A DNA stretch of 8,636 bases, from NCBI GenBank assembly GCA_947306025.1, contig CAMZFJ010000054.1, forward strand, positions 1-8,636, in the 5' to 3' direction. The notes under the pieces are model-generated. The model made no database searches and had not been told where the DNA came from. It saw only the letters and a program-made list of their open reading frames with translations. Position 1 is the stretch's first letter. Each line of letters begins with the position of its first letter. A program made the position numbers and the translations under genes. Shown piece after piece: positions 5,004 through 8,636 of this stretch. The stretch comes from an uncultured Fibrobacter sp. (GTDB taxonomy: Bacteria; Fibrobacterota; Fibrobacteria; Fibrobacterales; Fibrobacteraceae).

Positions 5004-7560
5004 ATATTTCTTGATTCTTTGCTTAGGAATTTTCCTCATCTCTTGTAGCGACGACAATTCAGCAGGTTCTAGCATTCATTATGTTGAAGGCAATGAAAAT
5101 GTTGAAAGTCGGACCTTGGCGCTTCAGGGCAAATTCAGCCTAAACAACAAGCTTATTCCTGTTAAAATAGACATTGATGTTGTTGATGAAAATCTTGATT
5201 CCATAGCGACGATAAAAGCGTCATTGAAAAAAGAGCGAAACGGCACCATTACATTTTCATCGGATTACGACGATTTTGCATCGTCAATCGTACGCATCAA
5301 GTATACTTGCGCTTATAACGATTCTTCTAGCAAGCTTAAAATGGATTTTGTTGAATACATCAATATTGATAAGAATCCAAGACCAACATTAAATCTACCC
5401 ATGGCGTTGGCAAGCGAACGTATCAAAGAACTCGTGCAAGAAGACGGATTTTATCTCGCCCGTGCTAAAGAAAAAGTACTCCGAGAAATTTTTGAACTTC
5501 TGGATTACAACAACAAGCAGATTATAGATTTTGAGCAAGATTCAAGCAGCAAGCATCTTGCAGAACTGAATCAACATGTCAATATGATAAGCACGGTTGA
5601 AAAGAGCGATAGCGCTTTTTACAAGAACTACAAATCATTACGTTCTGCAGTCGGCAGCGAAAAAACATGGCAAGATATTCTTTCGGAAACAGAAATTGCG
5701 GACATGGCTTTTGCACACGATCCCGACATCATTTACGCCGATTATTGGACGAAAGCTTTTGGACTCGGAAGTTGTGACAGCACCCATTTTCAAGACACAA
5801 CGATAATTTCAAACAAAGAAAGCGTTTACAATAAAAAGAAATTCTTGTGCGATTACAAAAACAAGACATATTATTGGCGCACATTTAACGATGTAGAAGC
5901 AGTAAATGGCTTATGCACGTACGACAGAAAAGATACCGTCATTCAAGATAGTCTCGTATGGACTTGTGATTCAGCTAAGACAAAATGGAACGTAATGTCA
6001 GGGGAACAAGCACTCCCCTATCAGAACATCAGCTGTGATAAAATTTTAGAAGGCACATACATCAACTATAATTTAAAGAATTTTGCATGCGTCTACGAAA
6101 ACAACAAATTCATTTGGAAAGACAGTGTTTCCGAGAACTACAAATGGCGCAATTCATTGGACGTCTACCTCAAAAATAAAGTCGGCTTGTGCGATGAAGA
6201 CAACTCGCTTGGAAGATCAACCATTATGGATAACAAGTATTATCAATGCCGCGATGGTATTTGGACCGAAGTAGACAAGATTTCGTATTACTTGGGATAC
6301 TGCAACAAATCTAGAACCAACGACAAAGCCATGCACGATTCTGTCGGGTATTTCATTTGCAATGACAAATGGACTGAAATTCCAATACCACAATATTACG
6401 GCGATATATGCACAAAAGGATTTGTTCATTACGCAAAAAAATACGGCGATACCTATTACATTTGTAAAGACCAACCAAATTACTATTGGTCTGTAGCGTT
6501 AAAAGAAGAACTTTCTATCCCTATACAGAACGATTATTTTTGCGAAGAAGAAAACAATGGTGAAGTTTTTGAGCTTGATGGTGTAGGCTATAAATGCGTT
6601 TACCCAATATGGCAATATGCCCAAGATTTTGAAGTTAAAGTCAGTAAAGCAATGGAGCGTAACAAATATTCCAAAGACATGTGCAAAAACGGCCCCGCCA
6701 ACTCATCTATATTCTGGGATAAAATAGATTCAACATTCTACGGGTGTGTTGATAGCTATACAGAAGCCAACTACGGATGGGGTAAGGTAATTTGGAACAA
6801 TTACAACAACCCTCTTACCAAATTTAAGAGCCCTGAAGATTTCGCAGGTGGCACTTATGATAGCTTAAAAAACTATAAAGTAAACGGATGGACATTAACA
6901 TTTTCGTATGGTTCCTCTTCATTAAGTGGTAGTATAGAGTACATAACACTCTATCTGAAAAAAGCTATATCACCTAAAGGTGATGAATACGACGTTCAAG
7001 AGGGGAATAATGTAACCGTCGTTCGTGCCGCTGCAGGAAATAAAACTGTTTCTTTAGACAGCATTACAAACAAAAGCGATTCCTTTGACAAATACTTTAC
7101 CGATTGGAAAAATAAAATCATTGAATCCACACAATGCCCCACCCCGACGTTACCTGAATTTAAATGCGTTTCAAATTGGGATGAATCCGACATTGAAATC
7201 AATTTCTCCAATTACAACCAAAATTCATACACAACTTGGAATCAAACAAAAAGCTTTTGCCCAGAAGGCACACATATTCCAAGTGCCGAAGAATTGTCCA
7301 TTAGCAATTATGCAGCTTCATTCAATAACGAGCGCTTTACCGCAGTGCAGCAGAAAATGAACAATGGTAAAAAAGGGAGTTTTTCAGCAAACTACGCTCT
7401 TGTATGGACAAGCACAGAAAAAGATTCAAAGACACAATACTGCCTTGAATATGTGAAATCCAATAGCAATCAAGTTGTTGCAAGCGGCATTGTAGAATGC
7501 CCGAAAGACCTCTACCCCATGGCACAAGCTATCTGCATTAGCGACCGGAGGGATCCATGA
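4996..7560 (+). CDS. Modular lipoprotein 3 with eight Cys repeats and FISUMP-like C-terminal domain
   Basis: This is a predicted 854-aa envelope lipoprotein, the largest of the three paralogues; its function is unknown. The signal peptide ends in lipobox LIS-C17, followed by S-D-D-N, which resembles the acidic surface-export signal of Bacteroidetes lipoproteins. Residues ~40-125 match the beta-rich domain of lipoprotein 2 (LQGKF, PVKIDI, DEN). Residues ~135-250 are helical and include FYKNYKSLRSAVG and W-DIL. Residues 258-600 are eight two-Cys modules. Residues ~610-740 include SDSFDKYF, shared as SESFDKFM in lipoprotein 2, and an extra Cys714/Cys724 pair. Residues ~743-849 are the FISUMP-like end: FCPEGTHIPSAEEL, WTSTEKD, YCLEY, ECPKDLYP and ICISD. 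The start at 4996 overlaps lipoprotein 2 by 8 nt and puts the signal peptide first; the in-frame TTG at 4933 would bury it. A role in surface adhesion or display is inference. Confidence 0.88.
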   Translation: MIRYFLILCLGIFLISCSDDNSAGSSIHYVEGNENVESRTLALQGKFSLNNKLIPVKIDIDVVDENLDSIATIKASLKKERNGTITFSSDYDDFASSIVRIKYTCAYNDSSSKLKMDFVEYINIDKNPRPTLNLPMALASERIKELVQEDGFYLARAKEKVLREIFELLDYNNKQIIDFEQDSSSKHLAELNQHVNMISTVEKSDSAFYKNYKSLRSAVGSEKTWQDILSETEIADMAFAHDPDIIYADYWTKAFGLGSCDSTHFQDTTIISNKESVYNKKKFLCDYKNKTYYWRTFNDVEAVNGLCTYDRKDTVIQDSLVWTCDSAKTKWNVMSGEQALPYQNISCDKILEGTYINYNLKNFACVYENNKFIWKDSVSENYKWRNSLDVYLKNKVGLCDEDNSLGRSTIMDNKYYQCRDGIWTEVDKISYYLGYCNKSRTNDKAMHDSVGYFICNDKWTEIPIPQYYGDICTKGFVHYAKKYGDTYYICKDQPNYYWSVALKEELSIPIQNDYFCEEENNGEVFELDGVGYKCVYPIWQYAQDFEVKVSKAMERNKYSKDMCKNGPANSSIFWDKIDSTFYGCVDSYTEANYGWGKVIWNNYNNPLTKFKSPEDFAGGTYDSLKNYKVNGWTLTFSYGSSSLSGSIEYITLYLKKAISPKGDEYDVQEGNNVTVVRAAAGNKTVSLDSITNKSDSFDKYFTDWKNKIIESTQCPTPTLPEFKCVSNWDESDIEINFSNYNQNSYTTWNQTKSFCPEGTHIPSAEELSISNYAASFNNERFTAVQQKMNNGKKGSFSANYALVWTSTEKDSKTQYCLEYVKSNSNQVVASGIVECPKDLYPMAQAICISDRRDP
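5767..6795 (+). other. Two-Cys repeat region of lipoprotein 3 (8 modules)
   Basis: Residues 258-600 contain eight consecutive modules. Cys pairs with the following Trp are 260/285 W294, 307/324 W331, 347/365 W374, 399/418 W423, 436/455 W459, 472/490 W498, 516/534 W539 and 563/584 W595. Spacing between paired Cys is mostly 17-20 residues. The second Cys usually follows an aromatic residue (YYQC, YFIC, YYIC, FYGC), and a Trp lies 4-10 residues later. Every pair is complete, which suggests one intramodule disulfide each in an oxidising compartment. Confidence 0.75.
7222..7542 (+). other. FISUMP-like terminal domain of lipoprotein 3
   Basis: Residues 743-849 hold FCPEGTHIPSAEEL, VWTSTEKD and a closing ECPKDLYPMAQAICISD. 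In the last 18 positions 12 are identical to lipoprotein 2. The CPxGxHxP and W[TS]STE motifs fit the Fibrobacter major paralogous domain, a family I recall as related to DUF1566/C-type-lectin-like folds. Confidence 0.65.
7547..7552 (+). promoter_or_regulatory. Strong Shine-Dalgarno site for the fourth lipoprotein
   Basis: GGAGGG ends 4 nt before ATG 7557, inside the last codons of lipoprotein 3. It is the best ribosome-binding site in the operon and fits the ATGA stop-start overlap. Confidence 0.7.
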
Positions 7561-8171
7561 TTAAGAATTTGAAAAATACGTTCCTATTTATAATGGCTTT
7601 GTCGACGCTTTTTTGGTGTGGCTGTTCCATTGATTATGAAATTGAAAAAGAAGCCCATGTATGGAATTATTATGGTCTAAAAAACGATTCCACTGCAATT
7701 GTCAAGGTAACCTTTGAACAATGGGGAACAGCGCATGATAATCACATCATGGGATACGATGACGATTTTCACAAAACAACAGATCTACAGTACTATGCCA
7801 TAAAAATGAATTCATACGAAATCAGTGAATGTCACGATGGTTGCCCAATATTATCGGAGTTAGATTCAACAGAGCAATACAGAGTTCTTGTCGAAAAGAT
7901 TGTGGAATATTCATCGACTTGTGCAATTATTTTGCAGGATAGCAAAAAGAAAAATTTAGACACGCTCGAAATTGACAATTGCCCGAAAGAAAATTCTGAG
8001 AAATCGCCTAAATTCGTTGGAAATTACGTGAAAATTGACAATTGCTTTTATAAGATCGAAAAAGGCAAATTCCTAAGACAAAAACCGACTTACAAATTTA
8101 AGCACGAAAATTACAACATCAAGTTTGTCAAAGCCAATGGCGATTATATCATATACGGTGGCAAGCCTTAA
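7557..8171 (+). CDS. Small lipoprotein of unknown function, last gene of the operon
   Basis: This 204-aa product is not recognised. Residues 1-22 form a hydrophobic signal with Lys at 3 and 6. The likely lipidated residue is Cys23 (WCG-C23-S); Trp at -3 is unusual for a lipobox, and Cys21 is an alternative. The mature part is polar, with alternating beta-like stretches (STAIVKVTFEQW, YRVLVEKIVEY, CAIILQD) and six Cys (92, 96, 122, 142, 163 plus the lipobox). The segment VKIDNCFYKIEKGKF near the end is loosely like the Cys modules of the upstream genes but lacks the Cys pair and Trp. Its start overlaps the upstream stop as ATGA with a good Shine-Dalgarno site, so co-translation with lipoprotein 3 is likely. 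It may be an accessory partner of the larger lipoproteins; that is inference from position only. Confidence 0.8.
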   Translation: MIKNLKNTFLFIMALSTLFWCGCSIDYEIEKEAHVWNYYGLKNDSTAIVKVTFEQWGTAHDNHIMGYDDDFHKTTDLQYYAIKMNSYEISECHDGCPILSELDSTEQYRVLVEKIVEYSSTCAIILQDSKKKNLDTLEIDNCPKENSEKSPKFVGNYVKIDNCFYKIEKGKFLRQKPTYKFKHENYNIKFVKANGDYIIYGGKP

Positions 8172-8176
8172 AATAC

Positions 8177-8182
8177 TATATT
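8177..8182 (+). promoter_or_regulatory. Possible -10 box just before the radical SAM gene
   Basis: TATATT ends 6 nt before ATG 8189, the same hexamer and nearly the same distance as before lipoprotein 1. No -35 hexamer was found 16-17 nt upstream, and this is only an 18-nt AT-rich gap plus the preceding coding end, so co-transcription with the lipoprotein operon remains possible. Confidence 0.3.
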
Positions 8183-8188
8183 AAAGAC

Positions 8189-8636
8189 ATGCATTACAAA
8201 CCTTATCGCGATTTACTTTTGGAACTCTTCCCGAACTACCTCAAGGTGCGCAAACTTCCGCTCAATGGCGGCATGAGCTGCCCGAACCTCGATGGAACCA
8301 AGGGATTTTCGGGATGCAGCTACTGCAACAACCGCAGCTTCAGCCCTGTCTTTGACGAAGCTAAAGTCTCGATTCAGGAACAGCTCGAAAAGTACGTTCC
8401 GAAGCTTCGCGAAAAGTATCCGAATGCGGGCATCCTCGCCTACTTGCAGCCGTACACGAATACGCACGCGCCGCTTGAACATCTGCGCGAAATCATTAAT
8501 CCAATCATAAAGCATCCGGAAATTGCAGGGCTTGCCATTGGCACACGCCCGGATTGCCTTGAAGACGATAAAATTGAATATCTCGCCGAGCTCAATCGTA
8601 AAAAGCCGATTATCATTGAAATTGGTTTGCAAACAG
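8189..8636 (+). CDS. YhcC/TIGR01212-family radical SAM protein (partial, C-terminus beyond the right edge)
   Basis: The first 149 residues of a cytoplasmic radical SAM enzyme are present. Cys31, Cys43 and Cys46 form the CX11CX2C iron-sulfur motif typical of the YhcC group, within SCPNLDGT and GCSYCNN. Further family landmarks are AYLQPYTNT (84-92), GLAIGTRPDC (114-123) and IEIGLQT (143-149), all in the order seen in E. coli YhcC, whose length is about 309 aa. The substrate of this family is unknown. ATG 8189 gives the expected N-terminal length; only a weak purine run (AAAGA) precedes it. It lies 17 nt after the lipoprotein operon with no terminator between. Its GC-richer composition differs from the lipoprotein genes and fits a conserved chromosomal gene. 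Confidence 0.93.
   Translation, partial: MHYKPYRDLLLELFPNYLKVRKLPLNGGMSCPNLDGTKGFSGCSYCNNRSFSPVFDEAKVSIQEQLEKYVPKLREKYPNAGILAYLQPYTNTHAPLEHLREIINPIIKHPEIAGLAIGTRPDCLEDDKIEYLAELNRKKPIIIEIGLQT

Noticed and set aside
2299..6795. Repeats considered as CRISPR or as a diversity-generating retroelement target
   Set aside because: The repeats are diverged protein modules in coding frame without identical DNA units or spacers, and no reverse transcriptase or template repeat is visible in the window. The FISUMP-like ends could in principle be such targets, but nothing here shows it.
8213..8632. Minus-strand open frame of 139 aa at the right edge
   Set aside because: It is a shadow of the radical SAM gene, whose CX11CX2C and GTRPDC motifs are on the + strand.

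Overview
The window most likely comes from a Fibrobacter-type bacterium (FCB group, fibre-degrading gut or rumen lineage). Two things point there. The left edge is a secreted GH10 xylanase with an N-terminal carbohydrate-binding-like domain. The centre is a run of modular lipoproteins whose architecture matches the Fibrobacter 'FISUMP' paralogous proteins: a lipobox, a beta-rich domain, a helical domain, two-cysteine repeats, and a CPxGxHxP...W[TS]xT...C terminal domain. The assignment rests on recognition by eye and not on a database search.

Layout: (1) complement(1..1170), the first 390 residues of a GH10 endo-xylanase, cut by the left edge before the catalytic nucleophile. (2) 1171..1485, a divergent intergenic region with a dispersed-repeat-like 29-mer, a perfect inverted repeat, and a sigma70-like promoter whose -10 lies only 8 nt from the next start codon. 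(3) 1486..8171, four lipoprotein genes on the + strand (426, 748, 854 and 204 aa) overlapping by 10, 8 and 4 nt, so one transcription unit with probable translational coupling. The first three are paralogues. They share an N-terminal beta-rich domain, a helical domain and tandem ~40-residue two-Cys modules (about 3, 5-6 and 8 copies). The second and third also end in a divergent FISUMP-like domain. The fourth is a short, unrecognised lipoprotein. (4) 8189..8636, the N-terminal 149 residues of a YhcC/TIGR01212-family radical SAM protein, cut by the right edge.

How it may work together: the four lipoproteins are predicted to be envelope-anchored, and at least the third carries an acidic stretch after the lipidated Cys that resembles the surface-export signal of Bacteroidetes lipoproteins. 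A multi-subunit or variant-displaying surface structure is plausible, and the divergent xylanase suggests, but does not prove, a link to plant-fibre attachment. The lipoprotein block looks AT-rich compared with the flanking enzymes, as expected of a fast-evolving accessory family set between conserved genes. No RNA genes, CRISPR arrays, insertion sequences or clear terminators were seen.
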